DNA of 64,000 bases from Hondaea fermentalgiana (Eukaryota > Sar > Bigyra > Thraustochytrida > Thraustochytriidae). How positions within the stretch are numbered: position 1 is the stretch's first letter; each line of letters begins with the position of its first letter. Under the pieces are notes generated by a model. It ran no database searches and was not told the origin of the DNA. It worked only from the letters and a program-made list of their open reading frames with translations. Shown here one piece after another: positions 20,014 to 29,987 of the stretch. Made by a program: the position numbers and the translations under genes. The stretch spans positions 82,914 through 146,913 of the forward strand of contig NPFB01000077.1 in the NCBI GenBank assembly GCA_014084085.1. Reading direction: 5' to 3'.

Positions 20014-20519
20014 AGCGCGGACGACGCTTGCTTGCAGTTGCTTCCCTGCGCTGCTTCCTCGCGACTTGCTCTGTTCGGGTCTGGCCCGGAAACCTTGCGT
20101 GCGCCGGGCTGAATTCGAGGTGCTTGTCGTACGAAAGAAGACGAGGTCGCCTCCTTCGAGTTGGCAGTCGCAGCGACTTGCACTCGCTCGCTCGCGGTCT
20201 TCGATCGCTGCAGGTTGTGGACGCAACTCGCTGTCGAGACGAGCGGGCGTATGCACGATCGCCGCGCCACGGCGAAACGAACGCCACAGCAAAGCGAACG
20301 CCACGGGTCCTGGCGGCAGGGCGCCACGGCTTGGCATGGAATCCCCCGCCTCGCTTTTCTTCTGGCTGGCTGGCTGTCCTTTCTCCTCTACCAACAAGAC
20401 AACAGTAAAAATAAAGAAAATGAAATAAAATGAAACAAAAAAAAACTAACTGCAAGCCCAAGCAGAATCTCGAGCTCCTCCTCCTCGTGGCCCCTTTGCT
20501 TGGGCCACGCAAAATCGTC

Positions 20520-20566
20520 CCGCCGCCGCTGCCGCCGCCGCTGCCGCCGCCGCTGCCGCCGCCGCG
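20520..20566. repeat. GCC/GCT-rich short tandem repeat
   Basis: A CCGCCGCTG-like 12-base unit repeated about four times, in non-coding DNA. Confidence 0.85.
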
Positions 20567-20864
20567 ACACGAAGAGCGCGGCGGGCGGGCGGGCTGTCTC
20601 CTCGGGCTTCGCGCCGTGACGCACGCACAGGCTCGGCCTCGCGGCGCGGTGCGGGCGCAGCACGTTGGGGCGGTTCCGGCCGTCCGCGGGAGGGTGCACG
20701 GTGGGTTTGGGACATTTGCCAGGTCCCGCACGGCGCCAGAGCCTCCTCGCGCACCCGGACAGCGCCGGCGACCGTGTACCTCGGCGTGATCCGTCGAACG
20801 ATCGAACCTACGCGCAGCCAGCCGACCCGCGCGCCAGCGAGCCAGCCAGATAGAGGAGGAGGTC

Positions 20865-20917
20865 GGTCTGGTCTGGTCTGGTCTGGTCTGGTCTGGTCTG
20901 GGCATGTCTGGTCTGGA
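20865..20917. repeat. (GGTCT)n pentanucleotide array
   Basis: About nine GGTCT/TCTGG units, interrupted once by GGCAT. It is one of several TCTGG/CCTGG-type arrays in this window that sit upstream of genes. Confidence 0.9.
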
Positions 20918-21012
20918 ACGCGCTGTCTGCCGACCAGCCTGAGGTCGATCATCTCCGCAACTCCTCCAGTCCCACGATTCATTCACGCAGCTGCAGATAA
21001 GATGAGATGAGT

Positions 21013-21059
21013 CAATGAGATGAAACAATGAGATGAAACAATGAGATGAAACAATGAGA
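21013..21059. repeat. 13-bp minisatellite CAATGAGATGAAA
   Basis: Three perfect copies plus a partial fourth. Located about 250 bases upstream of the UPF0193 ATG. Confidence 0.9.
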
Positions 21060-21220
21060 AAAGACTGACTAGCCTACTAGTTATAGCCTGCTTACGCCAA
21101 CGGCTACATTTTTGATTTTGCTGGCGTCAACTACTTCGATGTGTGCACAACGCACATGCACACGCATTTGCAGTCAGTAAGCTGCGGCTGAAGGCCAAGA
21201 CAGGCCTACGAGTTTATCAA

Positions 21221-21272
21221 TTGATTGATTGATTGATTGATTGATCGATCGATCGATCGATCGATCGATCGA
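21221..21272. repeat. (GATT)n-(GATC)n compound microsatellite
   Basis: About five GATT units pass directly into eight GATC units, ending 38 bases before the UPF0193 start codon, so it is probably in the 5' UTR. The GATC part is self-complementary and could fold as RNA. Confidence 0.9.
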
Positions 21273-21310
21273 CCAATCGAGCCAAGCCGAAGAAAGCGCA
21301 GGAGGCTGCG

Positions 21311-22084
21311 ATGCTTTCCTCGACTCCTACAACGCTGACGTCCGCGCAAATTCGTGAACTTGTTCGAAGAGCACAAGGCATCGAGGCCGGAGACACGAAC
21401 AGGCAACAACACGCCCGTCGCGGACAAGGAGGGCGTCGGGCAGTACACGATAGACCATGGGGTGCGCCAGCCAAGGATGCGGACAATGTGCTCACCAAAC
21501 GCGCCATCAAGGTGCCAAAGGTAGGGCCCAAGCATCGCAGCAGAAGCCAACAGCCTGATCTCGATGATCATCCTGCAACTCAGCAGTACCGCCCTATGCG
21601 TAAACCTCATCGGCAAATTGAAGAAGAACGACGCGCCGAAGAAAACACCAAGTCGCAGGCGCCAATGAAACGAACGAGCTACAACAATCTTGACGCCGAG
21701 AAGCGTAAGTTGCAGTTGCAATTTCAATTCAAGGGAGGCATGGCGCTTCCCGAGGCCGGACTTCCGGGGAAAACGCAAGGACTCTTGCCGACCAACTTAT
21801 TGCAGGGACGCGCACCGCGGAAATCATTTCGAGCTCTTGAAGCAGAAACCCGGGCTGCCTATGCTGCCGAGCGACGCCGCACATCGGAACTCGAGAGCGA
21901 CTTTGAGGAGGTCATGACACTTATTGGAAAAAAGCAAGCCTTGCTCGACTCTCTTCCCGATACCAATGCGCACGCTATTGCCAAGGTGCGCGCTGAGCTC
22001 CACTCGCTCATGGATCAATCGCGCACGATCGATGAGCTTCTCGAGGCAGATCGTCGACAACAGCGCTCGGGAGTCCGTCATTAG
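21311..22084 (+). CDS. UPF0193 (EVG1/C22orf23-like) protein
   Basis: 257 residues, ATG start. The family is a small, conserved, mostly helical protein found in flagellated eukaryotes, with no established biochemical activity. Likeness rests on order and spacing: an Arg/Pro-rich N-terminal half, then AEKRKLQLQFQFKGG (compare the EKxxLQxxxxxGK block of the family). The C-terminal coiled coil SDFEEVMTLIGKKQALLDSL ... AKVRAELHSLMDQSRTIDEL matches the family's FEELxxEIxERxxFLxxM ... I..ELxxKLxxMxxID pattern. This is my reading from memory of the family, not a database search. If right, it supports a flagellated life stage. Confidence 0.6.
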   Translation: MLSSTPTTLTSAQIRELVRRAQGIEAGDTNRQQHARRGQGGRRAVHDRPWGAPAKDADNVLTKRAIKVPKVGPKHRSRSQQPDLDDHPATQQYRPMRKPHRQIEEERRAEENTKSQAPMKRTSYNNLDAEKRKLQLQFQFKGGMALPEAGLPGKTQGLLPTNLLQGRAPRKSFRALEAETRAAYAAERRRTSELESDFEEVMTLIGKKQALLDSLPDTNAHAIAKVRAELHSLMDQSRTIDELLEADRRQQRSGVRH

Positions 22085-22517
22085 TTTCTTTGGTCAAGGA
22101 CTGGCACCATGTGTCGCGCAGTTTCGAGACCAAAGAGGAGGATGAATCTCGGTCAAGTTTTTACGCGGAGGCTTGCCAGTGGCCAGAACGTCTTACAAAG
22201 CTCCTTCATCCTTTGTCGTAATTCTTTGGAGCCGGACAAAGTGAGACGTGAGCTCTCATTTTCGAGGGCTGAGAAGTCATTCCTTCGAGGATTGCTTGCC
22301 TCTTTTTCTTGTTATCAAGACAATGAGCAATGTGAATTGCGTAAAACAGACGAAATTGTGCACGATTGTCATTAATTTGTTCACGGAATCTTACTCTACG
22401 AAGTGCAACATGGGAAAAGAAAAAGAAAAAAAAAAGGGGGTGGAAAGGGGGAAGTCGTAAAAGGTGTGCTAATGAATTGGGGCTCACCTTTTTACTGACT
22501 GATCAAAGAATATGTGG
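22085..22517. other. Convergent AT-rich intergenic region
   Basis: About 430 bp between the 3' ends of the UPF0193 and CH-domain genes. It has a distinctly lower GC content than its neighbours and an A-rich run near 22420-22435. No gene seen. Confidence 0.6.
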
Positions 22518-23222
22518 TCAATCAGAGGTCTTGAAGCGATCGCAGCCACAAAAGTCCTTGAAGCGACCTAGCATAGCCTGCAAGGGGTCCTCTTCCTCCT
22601 GTTTGCTTCCTCGCCTCGAGGACCTCTTGCTGAGTCGAGATGACCTTCGTCGAGACGATGACGAGGACCGGCGCTTTGTTTCAGAAGGCTGAACGCTTGG
22701 CGGTTCCGCCACTACTTCGTCTTCTTCGATTTCTTGCTCGACCATGACCTCATCGACGTCGTCAGCGGCGCTGTCATAGCCGTCGTCCGGAGCTCCAATC
22801 GGCGCGAGTTCCTCATCTTCGCAAAGCTCCTCGAGGTGGACCATAATGGACAGAGCCTTTCGCACGTTACCGCTCTCGAGATCAGCGGTCGAGAGCGAGT
22901 CCGGGAGCGCGAGGCGCCGGCAGGCGTCCTGGAACTTGACCATGTTATCGCGCGCATGGAACGCGCGCATGTGCGCAGGGCTCTGGCGTACATCCTTGTA
23001 CGATTTGACGCCGCTGTCCGGGACACGGGCCACAATGGAACAAAGCGCCGTACCGTCGAGGAGGTCCTGCGTGAACGCCTTGCGCCGCACTCGCACGCCC
23101 GTCATCTCCGTGACCCATTGCGCATAATGCTCGAGCAGCGCGCGGTCGTGCAGCGCGACGAGCTCCTCGCGCTCCATCGAGTACCTGCTCGACTTGCGCG
23201 CGTCCGCGGCCTTCATCGGCAT
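22518..23222 (-). CDS. Calponin-homology (CH) domain protein
   Basis: 234 residues from the ATG at 23222; the longer open frame starts only with GTG and adds low-complexity sequence. One CH domain spans about 15-130: WVTEMTGVRV, DLLDGTALCSIVARVPDSGV, the FHARDNMVKFQDACRRLALPD block (compare the FxxxxNIxxFLxACxxLG of calponin-type CH domains), DLESGNVRKALSIMVHLEEL. After it come an acidic linker (~135-175) and a Ser/Arg-rich stretch (~180-210). It is probably a cytoskeletal (actin or microtubule) binder. A single CH domain with a basic tail is typical of regulators rather than cross-linkers. Confidence 0.85.
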   Translation of the reverse strand: MPMKAADARKSSRYSMEREELVALHDRALLEHYAQWVTEMTGVRVRRKAFTQDLLDGTALCSIVARVPDSGVKSYKDVRQSPAHMRAFHARDNMVKFQDACRRLALPDSLSTADLESGNVRKALSIMVHLEELCEDEELAPIGAPDDGYDSAADDVDEVMVEQEIEEDEVVAEPPSVQPSETKRRSSSSSRRRSSRLSKRSSRRGSKQEEEDPLQAMLGRFKDFCGCDRFKTSD

Positions 23223-23785
23223 CTCGCTCGGCTTGCCTTCCTCCTCCTCCTCCTCACGGCCACTCGTGCAGCCGGCCTCTGCACGTCTCGCCGTCGTACG
23301 GGAGCTTCGCTGCGCCGCGCCGCTCGCCTGCCGCGCGCCCGCGCGCCCGCCCGTCCGTCTGCTTGCGCCGCGCGCTCGCACCTAAACGCGAATCGTCTTT
23401 GCATTCTCTTTCGAGTTGCGTGCACGCGCTGCGCTGCTATAGTACTTTTTACTTTACCTCTTCATCGTGCACGCGCCGCCTCTGTTGGGCCACAGGAAGG
23501 AAACTAGCCATGCTGGGGAAACAGGAGAGAGACGTGTGGCGCACACCCTCCCTTTTCCCTGCTTCTGCTTCTTCTTCTTGGTCTATCAGCGCCATCGTCG
23601 TCATCATCATAAGCGAGACGAAGAGAATGGTCTCGAACACGCCTTGGCGCGAGAAAGGATAGGAGATACAGTGTCATTCGATCCGATGACTTCTACGACA
23701 ACTACATTTTTGTGGGAAACTACTACACTTCAACAATCGCGGACGATGCAATCAGTAAAAAAGAAAAGAAAGGAAAAGAGCGAGG
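23223..23785. other. Intergenic region
   Basis: About 560 bp between the 5' end of the CH-domain gene and the 3' end of the VTT gene, both on the minus strand. GC-rich at the CH promoter side, AT-rich elsewhere. No gene seen. Confidence 0.5.
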
Positions 23786-25486
23786 CTATTTGACAGCGGC
23801 GACAGCGTCGTCGTCGGCCTCGCGCAGAATCTCGCGAAAACGCTTCATGAAGCTGGTCAGCGCGTACAGGAAAAGCGCCCCCGCGAGGATACCAACGATG
23901 AGAATCGGCAACGAGTCCTCGGGAAGCAAATCGCGCAGCTTCATTTTGCCGTCGAAAATGTCGGCAAGATTCGTCGCAGACGCCCCCACCGCAGTCCAGG
24001 CCGCAGCGAACGGAATAGAACTGACAATCGAGGCAATCCATATCTTGAAGACATCAATGTCAAGCGAAGCGAGACCGTAGTTCTTGACGATCATGGGCAA
24101 ATATGCACACCGAATCATGACGATGACGGGAAAACCTTCCATCTTGACAGCCTTTTCCAATGTACGTAATATCGGAAAACGAGTCAACAGACGCCTCTGC
24201 ACCATGTCCCGCAAGAAGAAACGAGTGAGCAAAAGACTCATCACCGTACCAAGATTCTTGCCTAAAATGGAGACGACAACGCCAACGCGAAAGCCAAACA
24301 GGTACCCGGGCACCATCTCCAGCACGCTGCACGGCAAAAGGGCCGCAACCCACACGGCAAGAAACATCGAGTAGTAGATTGGACCCCACACATCTCCTTG
24401 AGCGCGAATCCAGTCCACTGCCTTGACCATTGTACCCTGAAGACTAGGCAGCGACTCACGCTGCCAGTACCCAACGCTGGCCGCGAGCAAGATTGCCCCA
24501 ATCGCGCCAATATTCCACCAAATACGTCCGCGTGCCGCCAGCGTCTCTTCCTCGTTCTGCTTGAGGGCCTCTGAAATTGCCTCCGCGGCCTTGGCATCGC
24601 CTTTCTCGTTGCTGAGCGCAAGCTTGCGCATCTTTTCGCTGACCCTGGCGCGGACCTTGGAGACGACCAAAACCGCCACTCCAACAACGAGAATGACCGC
24701 AACACCAAGCATCACACGTTGCATGGGGTCCACTGGAAGCATGTCGTGCAGCGAACGTTCTCCGCGAAGAATGCTTTGCAAGTCACGCGAAGAGGCACCC
24801 AAGCTCGCCCACAACAGGCTGAACGGCACACCGGCGAGCGCACTCGACGCTGCGAAGCGCGCAAAATCCACGTCCAGCACGCTAATGCCATAGTTTTTGA
24901 AAATCATGGGCACGTACGAGAGGCGCACGACCACAAGAACAGGCAAACCTTCTTCCTCGACAGCCTTGCCGACGACGCGAATCGTTGGGTAATTGTCGAA
25001 AAACCAACGTTTCAAGGCCGCTTTGAAAAACGTGCGGCACACGAGAAAGCTGAGCGTTGCGCCGAGAATCTTGCCAACGAGTGAGACTGCAAAGCCAACC
25101 TTCACGCCGTACAGAAAGCCGGGCACGACCTCCACGATGGAGCACGGCAGCAGACAGGCAATCCAGATGGCCAAGAAAATGGTATAATACACTGGCCCCA
25201 TCTCACCTTGTGCCTCGATGAGAGCAATAGCGTCCTCGGCCATCCCTGACACACTCACCTCCCCTCCCTTGGTCTCGCTGTACGTAGAAAATGCCCAAGC
25301 GAGCGCTGCAACGGCGCAAGCGCCAGCCACGGTCTGGACGAGGGCTTTGCTGCTGCTCCCATCGCCTCGAGTGTCGCCGCTCTCCGTTGTCGAAGGCGGT
25401 TCCGACGGCGACAGCGTCTTGGTCGTCGTCGCCGCCGCCGCCGCAGGTGACGACGTCTTCGCGGACGGGCGTGTCTTTGCCGCCAT
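23786..25486 (-). CDS. Multi-pass membrane protein with two VTT (DedA/TVP38) domains
   Basis: 566 residues from the ATG at 25486, chosen for its GCAAGATGGCGGC context; the frame also has an upstream ATG at 25558. The VTT fold (VMP1/TMEM41/TVP38, DedA in bacteria) is associated with lipid scrambling and endomembrane homeostasis. The domain occurs twice: about 95-230 (GPVYYTIFLAIWIACLLPCSIVEVVPG ... KILGATLSFLVCRTF ... VRLSYVPMIFKNYGIS) and about 360-500 (GPIYYSMFLAVWVAALLPCSVLEMVPG ... KNLGTVMSLLLTRFF ... IRCAYLPMIVKNYGLA). The copies are clearly homologous, separated by a charged linker and one extra membrane segment. The Ser/Thr/Ala-rich N terminus precedes the first TM. Confidence 0.85.
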   Translation of the reverse strand: MAAKTRPSAKTSSPAAAAATTTKTLSPSEPPSTTESGDTRGDGSSSKALVQTVAGACAVAALAWAFSTYSETKGGEVSVSGMAEDAIALIEAQGEMGPVYYTIFLAIWIACLLPCSIVEVVPGFLYGVKVGFAVSLVGKILGATLSFLVCRTFFKAALKRWFFDNYPTIRVVGKAVEEEGLPVLVVVRLSYVPMIFKNYGISVLDVDFARFAASSALAGVPFSLLWASLGASSRDLQSILRGERSLHDMLPVDPMQRVMLGVAVILVVGVAVLVVSKVRARVSEKMRKLALSNEKGDAKAAEAISEALKQNEEETLAARGRIWWNIGAIGAILLAASVGYWQRESLPSLQGTMVKAVDWIRAQGDVWGPIYYSMFLAVWVAALLPCSVLEMVPGYLFGFRVGVVVSILGKNLGTVMSLLLTRFFLRDMVQRRLLTRFPILRTLEKAVKMEGFPVIVMIRCAYLPMIVKNYGLASLDIDVFKIWIASIVSSIPFAAAWTAVGASATNLADIFDGKMKLRDLLPEDSLPILIVGILAGALFLYALTSFMKRFREILREADDDAVAAVK

Positions 25487-26392
25487 CTTGCCGAGCGCAA
25501 GATGTGCCCGCTGCCACGTTGTTCTGCATCTACTTCTTGACTTGCATCTTCGATTCATCCACCGGCTGTGTAGTCACAGCCTATGTATAGCCGGTAGTTA
25601 GCGGGTACGTATACCGCCTATGAAGGCAAGGTGTTATGGTATTCATTCGTTTGTCCAAGCAAGGAAGAGCGACGCGGTGCACACAACAGAAGCTGGAGCT
25701 TTCCTTAATCGCGCAGAGTATTTGTTTTTGTCTTTGCAAGCGTCAGTCATTGCGTGTTCGAGGGAAGTAAAGTTTGTCCGCACACGAACAAGCATACAAT
25801 CAAACACAACTATATTCAGATCCAGCTGGCCAGAACGCAAATAACTCTTGCAAATGTAGAATGTCGTGTGGTCATGTCGATCATGATCATCATGATTGTC
25901 ACAGCCGCAGGTTGAACCTGAAAAATGGGGATACCTTTTGGGCCTCAAATGTCAAGGACGCTTCGAATTCGCCTCGACCATCATCCGAACCTGTACTTAT
26001 CAGTGCGTTGAAAATAAGTGTTCTGGAAACGAACGCACGCTTCGCTTTTCGCTGGCCTTTAGGCGTACTGCACGGCAAAATTTAACTGAGCAGCAAGGCT
26101 TCAAGTTCAAGTTGGCTGAGGGCACCGTTACCATAATATTCTACAATAAAAGGATATACTTCTCTACCAACCTAACGACCGCCGCGGCGGCAAGTCAATG
26201 CGGTCGAGTTCGAGACAAACGTCAATCTGCGTGCGCTCTTGCGCGGCAACGTCGTGACAGGACAGGGAGCCGAGGCAGTGGCACGCGCGTACCTGCGAGT
26301 TTGCGTGCGCGCGCGCGTGCAGCCTTGCGCAAACCACCGACCAACCGACTGACCGACCGAGCCATCGCCCGGCAATCAGTCAAACCAGCACC
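25487..26392. other. Divergent intergenic region, VTT gene / primase
   Basis: About 0.9 kb between divergent start codons. AT-rich in the middle (25620-26170), GC-rich just before the primase ATG, with an ACCGACCGAC-like run near 26340-26360. No gene seen. Confidence 0.5.
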
Positions 26393-28130
26393 ATGGAGGT
26401 TGACGAGGGCGCCAACCCGGCGCTGGACAAGGACCAAAAAATGGAGGACACAGAAGAAGAAGAGCGGCAGCAACAGTCAAAGGACGACAATGAGGCTGGC
26501 AAGGGGAAGCAGGTTAGCTCAAAGAAGAGCGTCTTTGACGAGGAGCTTCTGCGCGTCTACTATGCCCGTCTCTTTCCTCACGATGCCATGTTCCGGTGGT
26601 TGAGCTACGGAAACGACCCCGACCGTGCAGATGAGCAGTCGCAGATCGACAGCGACTACTTTATGCGTCGCGAATTCTCCTTTACCATGGCCGACGACGT
26701 CTACATCCGGTACTTGTGCTTTCGCGACGCCTCCGAGTTTCGCCAGCTCATCGAGCGCAAGAACCCGCACAAAATCGATATCGGCCCGCTCTACACATTA
26801 CCACCCAAGAACAACAAGTCTGTCAAGGCTGCAGCATTCAAGCCGGTCGAGCGTGAGCTTGTCTTTGATATCGATCTTACGGATTACGATGAGGTCCGCC
26901 TCGGATGCACGCCCGACATGATGTGGGACAGAGGGAGCTGGCTCTACATGTCGGTCGCCATGAAAATTGTTGACGAGGCCCTGCGAGAGGACTTTGGATT
27001 TGAGCACCTTGTCTGGATCTTTTCCGGCCGTCGCGGTGTGCACTGCTGGGTCTCGGACAAGCGAGCGCGCCAGCTCGAAGACAAGGAGCGCAAGGCCGTC
27101 GTGGATTACCTCACCCTCATTGTCGGCAACGAAAACGCAGCGCAGCGTGTGCAGCTCTCGCACCCTCTGCACCCGGTACGTTTATACTTTTCTCATTCTC
27201 CCCCTTCTCTCTTGCCTTCTCTCCCCTCGAGTCTTGCTGTGTGCAAGCTCTGGGCGTGCAGCGATCGCGAAGATTCTCTTCACCCACCAACTAACTCACG
27301 CGCTCACCCGTTTGTTTTGCCACCATGCGTTTGCTGTACAGTCCATTGAACGAAGCCTTGGGAAGCTTGAGGAAATCTTCGACAAGATGGTTCTTAGCCC
27401 AGAAGGCCAAGATATTCTTTGCGAAAAGTCGCGCTGGGATAAGGTGCTCAAACTTATTCCCAATAAGGAGTTGCGCGCGCGTCTCGACAGTGCTTGGGCC
27501 TCTGACGATGGCAAGGACTCCAGATTTCGCTGGAAACAGCTCAAGGCAACCACCGAGGACGAGATCAAACGTCTCTCCAAGGATCGATCCGGTGGTAACA
27601 AAAAAACCATTGCACTCCTCCGCAAGGTCGTCCCCACGATCCTCATTGTCTTTTGCTATCCGCGACTTGATGTCAATGTGTCCACGCACCGGAATCACTT
27701 GCTGAAAAGCCCTTTTGTGATTCACCCCAAGGTAAGTCCCTCGAGTCCTTTGTGGCAGGTGGCCTCTCCTTGATGGTTTGTATGTGTTTGTGCGGGCAAA
27801 TTGAATGCCGACTAACGACGAAACTCCTGCACGCACGCACGAACGAACGAACGAACGAACGGACCACAGACTGGCAAGGTATGTGTGCCAATTTTGGACG
27901 TGGCCAATGCAGATGCCTTTGATCCGAATGATGTGCCGACGCTTCCCAAACTTGCGGACGAGATCAACGCTGCCGATCCCAACATGGAGGGGCCGCTGTA
28001 CCTGCAGACGTCCATGAAGCCCTACCTCGAGGGCTTTGAAAAGCAATTTCTCAAACCATTGTACAACACCATCAAGCGCGAATGGCGCGAGGCGAACGAA
28101 AAGCTTGCCGCTGAGAGCGGTGATTGGTAA
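26393..28130 (+). CDS. PRIM1: DNA primase small (catalytic) subunit, 3 exons
   Basis: Synthesises RNA primers in the polymerase alpha-primase complex. Exons 26393-27175, 27342-27731 and 27870-28130; both introns are GT-AG and phase 0; 477 residues. The N-terminal ~45 residues are acidic/Lys-rich. Family landmarks: YYARLFPHDAMFRWLSYG, RREFSF, catalytic Asp pair in LVFDIDLTDYDEVR (~163-175), SGRRGVHCWV, CYPRLDVNVS with the third carboxylate, NHLLKSPFVIHPK joined across intron 2 to TGKVCVPI, then a C-terminal helical part. Odd: the zinc-binding cluster that normally follows DYDxVR (CC..C.KCW in animals) reads LGCTPDMMWDRGSW, so three of four cysteines are missing. Intron 2 contains a GAAC microsatellite (27840-27861). 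Confidence 0.95.
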
Positions 28131-28404
28131 TGCTCAGGTGTCCACTAGCCTTTGCGGAACAAGCAAACGAAAAAGAGATAACAAAAAAATGACGAGAAGA
28201 TGTGACTTGCTTTTAGAACGAATCTAAGCATTTCGTGCCTTGCAGCACATCGCAAGTTCCGCAACAAAAAGAAAGCGCGGAAAGGTGTGAAAAAAAAATC
28301 GGTAGAAGAAGGAGAAGTTTTCTCTACAACAGTGAAGAATGACGGGTCTTCCTTACCCGAGCTGCTCAACCAGCTCAGACGACTCCAAAATGGACAACTC
28401 TTGC

Positions 28405-29187
28405 TTACAGAAGCTCCTCCGCCGAGGACGAGGTGCGGAGCTTCCTCGAAAGCACGGGCTCGTTCTCCTCCGTCACGTCAGCCTCCTTTTCCGTGTCGAT
28501 CACGACCGGAAACTCCTCCAAATCTTCCTGAGCAGGCTGTGAGTCTTCTGTAGCAGCCTCGGGCTGCTGTTCCTCCTCGACGACAGGCTCAGTCACAATA
28601 GGATCGACCACAATGCGAACGGGCTCCTTGGGTACTTGGGGTTTTCCCGCGGAACGAACGACGACGACTTCCTCTTCCTTCTCCTTTGCCACCTCTGCCT
28701 CGCTAGCGTCGTCGTTGGAGATCGCGCACATTTCGTCAACCTTTGCGCGAAGAGCGAGACCCTGCTCTGAAAAGTAGGCAGTTCCTGCCTTGACGCCCTG
28801 CTCGCACGAAACCTTGCTAAAGTGCGTGTATTGGCCATTTGCATACTTGAGGCAGGCCTGGCGCTCTTTGGCAATTTCAATCTTGTTGGCAATGACGTTT
28901 CCCTTGGCCATGTTTTCGCAGCCGAGGATGCAAGCCAGCTTCCCGGCGCGCAAAAAGTGCTGGCGACAGATTTTACCGTCGTGGTTCGACTGCGAGAAGG
29001 CCTTGCGGCACGCGGCTGCGGTCTCCATGTTGATGCTCTTGCGAGCGTCCTCATCGCTCGGCGACGCGGCGTTCAAGCACGCGGCGTTACAGTGCTCCGA
29101 TACACCCATTGCAAGTCCAGCGTCGACATTTGAGAGCGCCAGGACCACCACGCCCAGGACCGCCATGAGGCAGCTGCTGCGGACCAT
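28405..29187 (-). CDS. Secreted/luminal Cys-rich protein, unknown family
   Basis: 260 residues from the ATG at 29187. This places a clear signal peptide (SCLMAVLGVVVLALSNVDA) at the N terminus; sequence upstream in the same frame is not convincing. The mature N-terminal domain (~25-150) is helical-looking with about ten cysteines in scattered pairs (HCNAAC, AAACRK, KICRQHF, LACILGC, QACLKY, VSCEQG, DEMCAI), suggesting a disulfide-bonded bundle. The C-terminal ~100 residues are acidic and Pro-rich with no domain. I do not recognise the family. A secreted or ER-luminal role is inferred from the signal peptide. Convergent with the primase gene. Confidence 0.65.
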   Translation of the reverse strand: MVRSSCLMAVLGVVVLALSNVDAGLAMGVSEHCNAACLNAASPSDEDARKSINMETAAACRKAFSQSNHDGKICRQHFLRAGKLACILGCENMAKGNVIANKIEIAKERQACLKYANGQYTHFSKVSCEQGVKAGTAYFSEQGLALRAKVDEMCAISNDDASEAEVAKEKEEEVVVVRSAGKPQVPKEPVRIVVDPIVTEPVVEEEQQPEAATEDSQPAQEDLEEFPVVIDTEKEADVTEENEPVLSRKLRTSSSAEELL

Positions 29188-29987
29188 AATTCCTTTCTCC
29201 TTTCTTCTTTTCCGCGAAAGGTATCTCGAGTCCGACTCGCTCGTTTGCTTTGTCGTGCCCGCTGTCGCGTCTTGCGTTCTTCGCTCAGTTTCCAGGTTCT
29301 TGCAGCGGACGTCTTGGGTTTGCTTGCCGTGCGACCCGGGCGCTCCAGTTGCCGAAGCAGCAGGGTTCCAGGAGCCAGACGGGCGAGCCGTTGCCCTACT
29401 TATCCCCACTACCTTACTACTATACTCTGCAGTATAGACAGCGTGCATGTCGGTCGAGCTGCCAAAGAATGAGCCAGCCGCGCTCGCTTGCAAATGGAGA
29501 GTCAGCTGCTGGCTCATCGCATCATGCGAGACGGTTACGAGTCGAGTCCTCCCCCGCGTTCCCTTTCCTGAGAGCGCCCGCTCTTCACGTCGTCCAAAGA
29601 AAAGCGAGGAACACGAGAGGATGGCTCGCCCGCAACGAGCTGCCCGATGCGAGTGGCTGCAGTGCTGAGCTGAGCGACGACGTTTTCTCCTGAAGCCAGA
29701 AGACGCCGCGAGGCGAGCTCGTCTTGGCCGTGGCTTGGCCGATCGGTGGTCATCAAAGCCCAGCTCGACCGGGACATTTGCACACCCCCGTTCTCACCGT
29801 GTGAGAACCACTGCAGGGAGCGAGAGTCCAAAGTGGACTCGGCCTGCCTGGGACGCGCCGAGCAGAGCAAGCAAGGCCCGGCAAAGTAGACTAGGGCAGA
29901 CGACGAGAGAGCGACGCGGAGCCGACCAGAACAGAGACGAGGCGTCGCGAGGCCGCGGACACCTGGACTGGAACGAGGAGGAGCACG
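29188..29987. other. Divergent intergenic region
   Basis: About 0.8 kb between divergent genes for the secreted Cys-rich protein and the double DH-PH-FYVE protein. A palindromic-looking TACTACTATACTCTGCAGTATA lies at 29415-29436. No gene seen. Confidence 0.5.

Larger units (their letters stand above)
18534..21310. other. GC-rich repeat-laden intergenic region
   Basis: About 2.8 kb with no supported gene. Translations are low-complexity Arg/Ala/Ser/Pro in every frame. It contains AAAG (19637-19661), GGCT (19985-20013), GCCGCCGCT (20520-20566), GGTCT (20865-20917), a 13-bp minisatellite (21013-21059) and GATT/GATC (21221-21272) arrays. It must hold the promoters of the divergent metalloprotease and UPF0193 genes. 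The metalloprotease 5' UTR or an upstream exon may extend into it. Confidence 0.6.
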
